From: JAXIHJ01 sp034189755
GTDB lineage: Bacteria; Planctomycetota; Phycisphaerae; SM23-33
Length of the DNA stretch: 30,692 nt
Assembly: GCA_034189755.1 (NCBI GenBank)
Contig: JAXIHJ010000130.1
Location: forward strand, 1-30,692
Direction of reading: 5' to 3'
The translations under genes were made by a program, and so were the position numbers. Shown one piece after another: positions 7,317 to 13,971 of the stretch. The stretch's first letter is position 1, and each line of letters opens with the position of its first letter. The notes beneath the pieces were generated by a model. It searched no databases. It had not been told where the DNA came from and saw only the letters and a list, made by a program, of their open reading frames with translations.

Positions 7317-9664
7317 AAGTTTCGGCTTCCAATGAGATATCCTCGGCCGGTAAGCCCGGGCGCCGAAACGGCGCAGCCGACCGGATTGTGCTCGTGCTGC
7401 TGCTGGCGGCCCTGGCGGCGAGGCTGTTTCTCGCGGAAATGCCATTTCAAACCTCTTCGCTTCGTCTGGCGGGTTTGGCCGGGGTCGAATCTTCCGGCGC
7501 AGGCCGGGCCGAGGCAATCACCGCCGACCGCACTGAACTGTCGCGCGTAACGTTCGCCATGCTGCTGCTGGCGGCGTGGGCGGTCTGGCTGATTGGCCGG
7601 GCCGGCGGCGGCTCGATTATCGTTCGTCACGGCTGGCTGGCTCTGGTGGTGCTTGCCTTCGCCGCTGTCTCGCTGGCCGGCGCGCTGTCGGCATCAGACA
7701 AGCGAGCGGCGATGAACGCCTGGGTCGAGCAGGTATCGCTGCTGGCTGCGGGTCTCCTGGCCGTGCAGCTCTTCACCGACAGGCGGAGGTTCGCACTGCT
7801 GGCAGTCGTGCTGGTCGGCGTCGGCGCGACGCTGGCGGTCAAGGGCCTCTGGCAGGTGCGGGTGGATGTGCCCGACCGCATCGCCGACTTCCGGATGTAT
7901 CGCGCCGAGCGGCTTGAGCAGTTGGGCTGGTCGGCTAACTCGCCGCAGGCCAAGCTCATCGAGCAGCGTATGAGCGATCCGGCGCCGTTCGGCTTTTTCG
8001 CACTGGCGAACGTCTTCGCGTCGGTGATGATTGTTTTATTTTTTGCGGCGGCTGGCCTGGCTGTGGACAAATTCAGGGCCGCCGCCCGGTCCCGCCGGTC
8101 GGAACGAAAATCGTCGCAGCCCGGTGATGTTCACCTGCCCACGCTGGCTGCGATCCTTGCTGCCGCCGCCGCGGCGCTCGTGGGGCTGGTGCTGATCCTT
8201 ACCCGCAGCCGGGGTGGCATTCTCGCCGCTGCTGCCGCGGCCGTCGCAGCCGGGGCTGTATACCTGCTGGGCGAGCGGCTGAGGCGGTATTGGCGCAGGG
8301 CGGTCCTCGTTGTCGTGGTGCTTTTCGTCCTGGGCGCAGCGGCGGTTCTCGGCTACGGCCTGGCGCGCGACCGGCTGCCTACCAAGACCATGACCTTCCG
8401 CTGGTTCTATTGGACGGCGGCCGGCCGGATCGTCCGCGACCGCCCGCTGCTCGGCGTCGGGGGCGGCAACTTCCCGGCCGCCTACCTGCGGTATCGCCGG
8501 CCTGAGGCCGAGGAAGCCGTCAAGATGCCGCATAACGTGTTCGTACACGCCGCGGCGGAGTATGGCCTGGTCGGCGGGGCGCTTTACCTGGCGGCCATCG
8601 GCTACGTCCTGGTCAGCGTGTGCCGGCCTCGAAAACCCGGCGACGAGCCGCCGCTCCGGCAGAGCGACCGGAACGTCGTATGGCGGCTGCTGGCCGTCGT
8701 CGTAGCGGCTGGTGCGGGGCGATGTATTTTCGGGGCCATAGGCTCAAGTGCTCTGCTGTTACTCTTTGAGGCCATCCTGCCGGCGGTCGTGCTGGCGGTC
8801 ATGTTGGCGATGGCCTGTTGGGCCGGTGCCGGCCCGGCTGCGGGCCTGGATGCACCGTCGGCCATAACGCGAATTGCCCTCGCCTGCGGCCTGGCCGGTT
8901 TCGTACTGCACAATATGGTTACCTTCAGCCTCTGGACGCCCGCAGCGGCGATGGTGTTCTGGCTTTGCGCCGGGGCGTGCCTTGGCCGGGCCGGCGAGGT
9001 CCGCCCGTGGCGATGCCGTCGGCTTCGCTGGGCGGTAGCACTGGGCGGCGCCGTCGCAGTCGTGGCGTGCGGCTGGGCGATCTGGCGGCCTGTTTATGCA
9101 AAGAGCATCGCCACGGAGCGGATGCTGGCCGGCCTTGTGGCCGGAGACCCAGCCGCGGCCGTCCCGCATGCCCGGCGAGCCGCACAGGCCGACCCGCTCG
9201 ACGCCCAGGCTGCAGCCGACGCGGCGATGGTTATCCTTCGAACGTTGCCCGGCGGCGACCAAAACGCGCGGAAATCGGCCCTGCGAGCGGCCCGCCTGTG
9301 GGCGGAAGAGGCGAAAAACCGCAACCCCGACAGCTACGGCGCGTGGCGGCTGGCCGGTGAGATTGCCTGGCAGGAAGCGGTTGCGTCGGCTGAAAAAACT
9401 CAAGTCGAACCGGCGCTGCGATACATGGCCCGCGCGGCCGAGTTGAACCCGATGGACATCCGTCTGCGGGTCGCCTTCGCCCGGATGCTTTGTAGCGCGG
9501 GCCGGGCCAAACAGTGCCTGCGCGAGCTTCACGCCGCCGAGTATGTCGACCGCCGGTTGCTGACCGGCAGCGTGGAGCATTTCAACCCCGCCGAACAGGC
9601 TGAAATCGAGCGGCTCAGGGCGCGGGCGAAGTTTATGGAGCGAACCACCGGTGCGGCGAGGTGA
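7313..9664 (+). CDS. O-antigen ligase/polymerase-like membrane protein with TPR-like C-terminus
   Basis: Polytopic membrane protein of the Wzy_C superfamily (O-antigen ligase or polymerase), expected to join lipid-linked glycans at the outer face of the inner membrane. From GTG 7313 it is 783 aa. About twelve hydrophobic segments lie within residues 22-600. RSRGG at 298-302 and PHNVFVHAAAEYGLVGG at 406-422 are the signature loops of the ligase domain. Residues of about 630-780 are soluble and helix-rich with tetratricopeptide-like pairs (LRYMARAAELNPMDIRLRVAFARML is typical in form; quoted here as its two halves LRYMARAAELNPM and DIRLRVAFARML). The GTG overlaps the upstream stop codon, so translation is coupled; longer in-frame starts would lie inside the previous gene. 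Operon context with a WecA-like enzyme supports surface glycan assembly. The acceptor cannot be told. Confidence 0.88.
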   Translation: MKVSASNEISSAGKPGRRNGAADRIVLVLLLAALAARLFLAEMPFQTSSLRLAGLAGVESSGAGRAEAITADRTELSRVTFAMLLLAAWAVWLIGRAGGGSIIVRHGWLALVVLAFAAVSLAGALSASDKRAAMNAWVEQVSLLAAGLLAVQLFTDRRRFALLAVVLVGVGATLAVKGLWQVRVDVPDRIADFRMYRAERLEQLGWSANSPQAKLIEQRMSDPAPFGFFALANVFASVMIVLFFAAAGLAVDKFRAAARSRRSERKSSQPGDVHLPTLAAILAAAAAALVGLVLILTRSRGGILAAAAAAVAAGAVYLLGERLRRYWRRAVLVVVVLFVLGAAAVLGYGLARDRLPTKTMTFRWFYWTAAGRIVRDRPLLGVGGGNFPAAYLRYRRPEAEEAVKMPHNVFVHAAAEYGLVGGALYLAAIGYVLVSVCRPRKPGDEPPLRQSDRNVVWRLLAVVVAAGAGRCIFGAIGSSALLLLFEAILPAVVLAVMLAMACWAGAGPAAGLDAPSAITRIALACGLAGFVLHNMVTFSLWTPAAAMVFWLCAGACLGRAGEVRPWRCRRLRWAVALGGAVAVVACGWAIWRPVYAKSIATERMLAGLVAGDPAAAVPHARRAAQADPLDAQAAADAAMVILRTLPGGDQNARKSALRAARLWAEEAKNRNPDSYGAWRLAGEIAWQEAVASAEKTQVEPALRYMARAAELNPMDIRLRVAFARMLCSAGRAKQCLRELHAAEYVDRRLLTGSVEHFNPAEQAEIERLRARAKFMERTTGAAR

Positions 9665-9782
9665 GCAACTTCGTCCTTGAACCGTCAGCCGGAATGCGTA
9701 GTATTGCGGCGATAATGTCGGCCGGGTCGATGCGGATTGCGGTCCGGCGTTTGTTTGAATGAAGGTAAGTAAGGAGCGTAAC

Positions 9783-9953
9783 ATGGCCTATAAGATTACT
9801 GACAAGTGCACCGCGTGCGGGACCTGCAAGGACGCCTGCCCTGCCGAAGCGATTAAGGAAGGCGAGCCTGTCTATAGTATCGATCCCGACGTGTGCATCG
9901 ATTGCGGCGCCTGTGTAGACGAATGCCCGTCTGGGGCGATCGTGGAGGGTTAG
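9783..9953 (+). CDS. Ferredoxin, 2x[4Fe-4S]
   Basis: Small cytoplasmic electron carrier of 56 aa with two complete cluster motifs: CTACGTCKDACP in the N-terminal half and CIDCGACVDECP in the C-terminal half, each CxxCxxCxxxCP. It is the clostridial-type bacterial ferredoxin used with low-potential oxidoreductases such as pyruvate:ferredoxin oxidoreductase, consistent with an anaerobe. ATG 9783 is preferred to 9759 because AAGGAG lies at 9771-9776, 6 nt upstream, and the family begins with MAYKI/MAHVI. It follows the glycan operon by 118 bp and precedes the MazG-like gene by 55 bp; no functional link to either is evident. Confidence 0.95.
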   Translation: MAYKITDKCTACGTCKDACPAEAIKEGEPVYSIDPDVCIDCGACVDECPSGAIVEG

Positions 9954-10008
9954 AGCAAGTTTAAGTTTGACCTGTCATATTCATGCCGCCTGCGGACGAG
10001 AGATCGAT

Positions 10009-10275
10009 ATGACCATTCAGGAATTTCAACAGTTCATACGCCAAAAGTATTACGCGACGGACTCTCAACGGGGCACGGCTGGAACGTTCATGTGGTTCGT
10101 CGAAGAGGTCGGCGAGCTTGCTTCGGCGCTGGCCGGCGGCAGCCGGCCCGATAAAGAAGAAGAATTCGCCGACGTGCTGGCCTGGCTGTGCACGCTGGCA
10201 AATATCAACGACGTGAACCTGGAAAAGGCCGTCCGGAAGTATACCGTCAAGGGAGTCGAAGGCGTAAAAGACTAA
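10009..10275 (+). CDS. MazG-like nucleotide pyrophosphohydrolase
   Basis: Predicted house-cleaning enzyme that hydrolyses non-canonical nucleoside triphosphates to monophosphates and pyrophosphate. The 88-aa product is a single MazG-type helical domain: the metal-binding EEVGE lies at about 33-37 and the second acidic motif EEEFADVLAW at about 50-59 (ExxE ... ExxD arrangement). This length fits the short dimeric MazG-like family rather than two-domain E. coli MazG. ATG 10009 is preferred over 9967 because the sequence from MTIQEFQQFI aligns with the family start; the ribosome-binding site is weak (GAGAG). It runs toward proC, with a repeat-rich gap between. Confidence 0.88.
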   Translation: MTIQEFQQFIRQKYYATDSQRGTAGTFMWFVEEVGELASALAGGSRPDKEEEFADVLAWLCTLANINDVNLEKAVRKYTVKGVEGVKD

Positions 10276-10276
10276 A

Positions 10277-10410
10277 AGCTGTTTCATGATCTAATCTTGC
10301 AAGCCCCTTCAGGGGCGAAACATCACTTGTGTCGCCCCTGAAGGGGCTTTGATCTTATCGCCGCTTAAGTTCCCAGCCCTGCCGGGCTGAAATCAGTTAT
10401 GAAACAGCTT
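10277..10410. repeat. Nested palindromic repeat element (possible REP cluster/MITE)
   Basis: Three inverted repeats lie within each other's span. The outer arms, aagctgtttcat at 10277-10288 and atgaaacagctt at 10399-10410, are perfect 12-bp complements. Inside is a perfect 18-bp pair, 10301-10318 against 10332-10349, with a 13-nt loop. A small agccc/gggct hairpin lies near 10374-10387. The whole block is 134 bp between the convergent mazG-like and proC genes. Perfect outer and inner arms suggest a mobile or amplified palindromic unit rather than chance. It contains no coding sequence. Confidence 0.75.
10301..10349. terminator. Strong hairpin, possible bidirectional terminator
   Basis: A perfect 18-bp stem (aagccccttcaggggcga and its complement) with a 13-nt loop, followed by ttt on the plus strand and preceded by complementary a residues on the other. 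It lies between two convergent genes and could end transcripts from both sides. There is no long U-tract, so the terminator role is tentative; it is also the core of the nested repeat element. Confidence 0.5.
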
Positions 10411-10499
10411 CTAAGCGCTTTTAGGTAAGTGAGGCTGTCCGATAATTGCTTATGCCGGCTAAACTTCACAAGTGCTGATTTGTAAATAGCTTGCCGCCA

Positions 10500-10567
10500 G
10501 CCCCGTATGGGGCGCTCGTTCTTAGCCCAGGGCGCAGGACTGCCGGAGGCAGGCCAAGCCCTGGGTT
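10500..10567. repeat. Second palindromic repeat unit upstream of proC end
   Basis: A gccccgtatggggc hairpin at 10500-10513 is followed by a longer inverted pair, agcccagggc at 10524-10533 against gccctgggtt at 10558-10567. Similar gcccc...ggggc plus cccaggg...ccctggg units are, from memory, widespread between planctomycete genes. With the block at 10277-10410 it fills most of the 339-bp gap between the MazG-like gene and proC. The remainder (10411-10499) holds one aagcgctt palindrome at 10413-10420 and nothing else recognisable. Confidence 0.6.
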
Positions 10568-10614
10568 GCGATGGTTATTCCATTCAAGCAAGTCCCGCGA
10601 GGGGCGGCCGTGGT

Positions 10615-11421
10615 TCACTTGCCCAGTTCTCTGCTTCGCTCGGCTGCGGCGCGGACGGCGTCGATGATTTTCTGCTTCACGCCGCCGGCTTCCAGTATTT
10701 CCATGGCTCGCTGTGTGGTTCCGCCGGGGCTGGTAACGCGTGCCCGCAGGCCTTCGGGCGGCTCGCCGGTTTCCATCAGCAGCTTAGCTGCGCCCATGCA
10801 GGTTTGCGTCGCCAGCATTGCCGCGGCGTCGGGGTCGAGTCCCTCGGCGGTTCCGGCCTCGATCATCGCCTCGATGAGGTAGAAGAAGTAGGCCGGCCCA
10901 GAGCCGGAAACGGCCGTTACCGCGTCCATCAGATCCTCGCAGACGATGATTGTCTTGCCGCTGGCGGCGAAGAGGTTCTGCGCCCATCGAATGTCATCGC
11001 TTTCGGCCCGCGGCCCGGCGGCGACGGCCGATACGCCCGCGCCGACCAGCATCGGCGTGTTCGGCATGACGCGAACAATCCGCCCGCGCCCGCCAAGACG
11101 ACTGTCCAGAAAGCACGTTGTAATGCCTGCGGCGATGGAGATAACCAAAGCATCGTCGCGCAACACCGGTGCAATGTTATCGAGGACACCGGCCATGGCC
11201 TGCGGCTTGACCGCCAGCAGCACGCGCGGGCAGGCGGCCGGTGCGGCGTTGTCGGCATCGCAACTGATGCCCAGATCGTAAACTAATTTCTGTCGCCGCT
11301 CGAACAGCGGGTCGGAGGCTACGATCGCGTTGCAGGACAGTATGTTGCCTCGTATCACGCCGCGCAGAACCGCCTCGGCCATGTTGCCGGCCCCGACCAC
11401 GCCGAGCTGGTATTCAGCCAT
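10615..11421 (-). CDS. proC: Pyrroline-5-carboxylate reductase
   Basis: Cytoplasmic NAD(P)H-dependent enzyme for the last step of proline synthesis, reducing 1-pyrroline-5-carboxylate to proline. The Rossmann motif GAGNMAEA is at 10-17, the cofactor-side LLAVKPQAM near 68-76, RVMPNTP at 117-123, and the C-terminal dimer/active-site motifs SGSGPAY at 172-178 and TSPGGTT at 230-236. Length of 268 aa is normal. The ATG at 11421 starts the family-typical sequence; ATG 11439 is an alternative but has no better ribosome-binding site (AAGGG lies just before 11421). It is divergent from the NifU-like gene, with only 46 bp between them. Confidence 0.95.
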   Translation of the reverse strand: MAEYQLGVVGAGNMAEAVLRGVIRGNILSCNAIVASDPLFERRQKLVYDLGISCDADNAAPAACPRVLLAVKPQAMAGVLDNIAPVLRDDALVISIAAGITTCFLDSRLGGRGRIVRVMPNTPMLVGAGVSAVAAGPRAESDDIRWAQNLFAASGKTIIVCEDLMDAVTAVSGSGPAYFFYLIEAMIEAGTAEGLDPDAAAMLATQTCMGAAKLLMETGEPPEGLRARVTSPGGTTQRAMEILEAGGVKQKIIDAVRAAAERSRELGK

Positions 11422-11467
11422 TTCCCTTGCTTCCATCATGGCCTAAGCCTACCGCCTGCCGGACGAG

Positions 11468-11965
11468 ATGAAAAGGTTCAAAATTACACCTCCGAGCCGC
11501 CTCGGCGCGGTAATATACGCGTTTGCACCGGACTGGGGGGGAGATTGGCAAGAGCAGTTGAACAGTTACAGTGAGATTCTGACGGACCACTTCAGCCGCC
11601 CGCGAAACGTCGGCGAGCTGGCCGGCGCAGACGGTGTCGGCACGGCCGGCGCAGCCGAATGCGGCGACACGATGACCATCTGGATCCGCGTGCGGGACGA
11701 GGTCGTAACCGAGGTTACGTTCAAGTGTCTCGGCTGCCCGGCGGCCATCGCGTGCGGGTCGATGACCACCCAACTCGCCGGGGGCAGGCACCTTGAAAAG
11801 GTTGACGAAATCACCAACGAGGCCGTCGCCGAGGCACTCGGAGGCCTGCCGGGCGATAAACGCCACTGCTCCAATCTCGGCGCCGAGGCCCTGCAAAACG
11901 CCGTTATGGATTACATCCTGCGGTCGGCGCAGCGCCAATACGCCCTCAAACAATCTGCCGGTTAG
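11468..11965 (+). CDS. NifU/IscU-like Fe-S cluster assembly scaffold
   Basis: Scaffold on which nascent [2Fe-2S]/[4Fe-4S] clusters are built before transfer. The IscU fold begins near residue 31 (LNSYSEILTDHFSRPRNVGE). Conserved ligands are C65 in AECGDTM, C90 in KCLGCPAAIACGS (with C87 and C96 also present) and C134 in HCSNLG; the Asp after C65 is kept. The first 30 residues have no counterpart in the family and include an odd IYAFAPDWGGDW stretch, so translation may really start at TTG 11558 (136 aa), which also has only a modest ribosome-binding site. No cysteine desulfurase is next to it. It converges on the PHI gene with a 35-bp gap. Confidence 0.88.
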   Translation: MKRFKITPPSRLGAVIYAFAPDWGGDWQEQLNSYSEILTDHFSRPRNVGELAGADGVGTAGAAECGDTMTIWIRVRDEVVTEVTFKCLGCPAAIACGSMTTQLAGGRHLEKVDEITNEAVAEALGGLPGDKRHCSNLGAEALQNAVMDYILRSAQRQYALKQSAG

Positions 11966-12000
11966 TACAACACCTTCGCCTTCCCCGTTGCAGATTCCAC

Positions 12001-12546
12001 CTATTCCAGGTTTGCGTGGCGCCGGCGGTATTCGTCCAGGTCGAGCCTGAGCTGTTCGGCCAGCACGTTGAAGACCGCGTCGAGACACAGGCTGGCTGCG
12101 TGCTCGAAGACGGCGGCCCGAACTACGATGTCCGTTGCGACAACGGGTATGAAAATGACCTTGTCGGCGTCGGCAGCCAGTGGCGAGTCGGCGTCGCCGG
12201 TCAGCACCACCACGTCGGCTCCGAGTTGGCGGGCGCGGCGTGCGATGTAATCGGTAAAACCGGTTTCTCCGGTACAACTGATTGCCACCAGCAGGTCGCC
12301 GGCTCCGGCGGCGGGTGTAATTGTTTCGCCGGGTATGAACACCGGCAGCCCGGCGTGCATCAGCCTCATGCCGAAGCTCCTCGCGACAAGTCCGCTTCGC
12401 CCGGCGCCGGTAACGAATGTGCGCTTGGCCTGAGGCAGCATCCTGCCCAGTTCCATGAAGTTTTTCCAGTCGACCTTCTTCATGACCGCCGCTATGCGGT
12501 CAAGCAGGTTTCGGCCGGCAACTTCGAGGGCGTCCTTATCCTGCAT
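12001..12546 (-). CDS. hxlB: 6-phospho-3-hexuloisomerase (SIS domain)
   Basis: Isomerises D-arabino-3-hexulose 6-phosphate to fructose 6-phosphate, the second step of the ribulose monophosphate (RuMP) pathway for formaldehyde fixation or, run backwards, for making ribulose 5-phosphate. The 181-aa product is a single SIS domain with GAGRSGLVARSFGMRL at 47-62 and SCTGETGFT at 90-98, both typical of PHI enzymes, and the usual size. ATG 12546 lies 11 bp inside the end of the upstream HPS fusion gene, so the two are co-transcribed and probably coupled; an in-frame start at 12597 would lengthen the overlap without support. The pairing with HPS makes the assignment firmer than a SIS domain alone. 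Confidence 0.9.
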   Translation of the reverse strand: MQDKDALEVAGRNLLDRIAAVMKKVDWKNFMELGRMLPQAKRTFVTGAGRSGLVARSFGMRLMHAGLPVFIPGETITPAAGAGDLLVAISCTGETGFTDYIARRARQLGADVVVLTGDADSPLAADADKVIFIPVVATDIVVRAAVFEHAASLCLDAVFNVLAEQLRLDLDEYRRRHANLE

Positions 12547-13849
12547 CGCCTCGGCTCTCTTTCTTTTCCCACCGCAGCAGGTTGGCCACCTTTGCAAGCG
12601 TCGTCTTTCCCTGGTGTATTTCCGCCCGGAGGCGGTTTTCCGCCTCCAGCACGTCGGCGGCGCGGTTGGCCATCTCCACGGCGCGAGAAGAGGGAATCAC
12701 CATCACGCCGTCGTCATCGGCGACAATCCAGTCGCCGGGGCAGATTCGCTGGCCGGTAATTACGATCGGCTGATTGATCTCGCCAAGCCCGTGCGGCTCG
12801 CCGGCGTGCGAGGTAACCATTTTCGACCATACGGGAAATTGCAGTTTACGGATATCGGCTGTGTCGCGAACCGCGCCGTAGACGACCAGGCCGGCCAGGG
12901 ACTTGTTCTTCGCGCTTTCGGTAGCCAGTTCGCCCCAGATAGCCGGAGGCTGACCGCCGGCGTCGATGACGATTACGTCGCCTGGATTCGCCACGTCGAT
13001 GGCCTCGACCGGCTTTGCCCAGTCGCCGGGGACGGTTCGCACCGTTACCGCCGGGCCACATGCGATCGCTCCCTGCTGCAACGGACGTATGCCGTCCAGG
13101 CAAGGTCGGCGGTGGGCGCCGTCGGAGATATTACTGGTGCGAACCTTGCTTAGACAATCGCGGATGTTCTCGGCTCCGGTCCGTTTGAAAAGTTCGGTCG
13201 CGACGGCTTGGCGCGTGTCGATGGCCTTGCGAATCTCAGCGGCGGCCCGGGCCGGATCAACGGCCTTGATAATCGCCCCTCCGACGACGACGACATCCGC
13301 ACCGGCTGCTGCGGCTGCTGCGGCTGTCTCGCTGTTGATCCCGCCGGCGACGGCGAGCGCCAGGTCGGTCAGGCCCCGGAGTTTCTTCAACAATGCCAGC
13401 GGGTCGTCGCCTTCCATCTGCGAGTCGATCGCGCAGTGCACCTCCAGCCTGGCTGCGCCCAGCTCACCGGCTCGTTTTGCCGCGGCTGCGGGGTCCGCTG
13501 CGCCCAGCAGGTCGACGGCGACGTCTATTCCGTAATGCCGTCCCGCCTCCACGCACTCGCGGATGGTAGCCTCCGGCGCCGCAGCCAGCACCGTCATAAC
13601 ATTAGCGCCGGCCTTGGCGGCGGCCTCGGCCTCGATACGCCCGGCGTCCATCGTCTTGGTATCGGCGACGATTATCTTCTCCGGGAACGTCTCACGCAGC
13701 TTGCGAACGGCATCGAGGCCTTCGGACTTTATCAGCGGCGTGCCGGCCTCGATGATGTCCGCACCGCCGGCGACGGCCGCCCGGGCCACCTTCAGCGCAC
13801 GCGGAAGCTCAACAAAATCCAACGCCACTTGTAGCTTTATCCGCTCCAT
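12536..13849 (-). CDS. Bifunctional 3-hexulose-6-phosphate synthase / RraA-like protein
   Basis: The N-terminal half (1-215) is HPS, an OMPDC-type barrel aldolase that joins formaldehyde to ribulose 5-phosphate: LQVALDF at 6-12, ADTKTMDAG at 62-70 (catalytic DxKxxD) and late-barrel AVAGGIN at 166-172. The C-terminal half (about 240-437) is RraA-like, with GDVIVIDAGG near 290 and GAVRD at 325-329, the Arg-Asp pair used by RraA-fold aldolases/decarboxylases such as HMG aldolase. Length 437 aa. ATG 13849 begins the conserved MERIKLQVALDF; a start at 13891 would add 14 atypical residues. The PHI gene overlaps its 3' end. Such fusions are known in archaea and some bacteria; what the RraA half does is unclear. 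Confidence 0.92.
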   Translation of the reverse strand: MERIKLQVALDFVELPRALKVARAAVAGGADIIEAGTPLIKSEGLDAVRKLRETFPEKIIVADTKTMDAGRIEAEAAAKAGANVMTVLAAAPEATIRECVEAGRHYGIDVAVDLLGAADPAAAAKRAGELGAARLEVHCAIDSQMEGDDPLALLKKLRGLTDLALAVAGGINSETAAAAAAAGADVVVVGGAIIKAVDPARAAAEIRKAIDTRQAVATELFKRTGAENIRDCLSKVRTSNISDGAHRRPCLDGIRPLQQGAIACGPAVTVRTVPGDWAKPVEAIDVANPGDVIVIDAGGQPPAIWGELATESAKNKSLAGLVVYGAVRDTADIRKLQFPVWSKMVTSHAGEPHGLGEINQPIVITGQRICPGDWIVADDDGVMVIPSSRAVEMANRAADVLEAENRLRAEIHQGKTTLAKVANLLRWEKKESRGDAG

Positions 13850-13971
13850 ACCGACATGGTACCCACCAGCCGCGGCTTTGGGAAGACCCATGGCGGGCTT
13901 ACCCTTCGAAACGCACGGGTGAAAACATGGCCCCGGCTCTCACAAAGGCTGGTACATGATTCGCGGGAGGG

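Noticed and set aside
8759..9784. 341-codon minus-strand open frame
   Set aside because: Opposite the C-terminal part of the ligase-like gene, with no motif and no start signal.
10277..10410. CRISPR array
   Set aside because: The repeats are inverted, nested and not regularly spaced; there are no direct repeats with unique spacers and no cas genes in the window.
10413..10420. aagcgctt palindrome as a further LacI operator
   Set aside because: Only 8 bp matches the module A site, and it lies between convergent genes with no promoter nearby, so chance is the better explanation.
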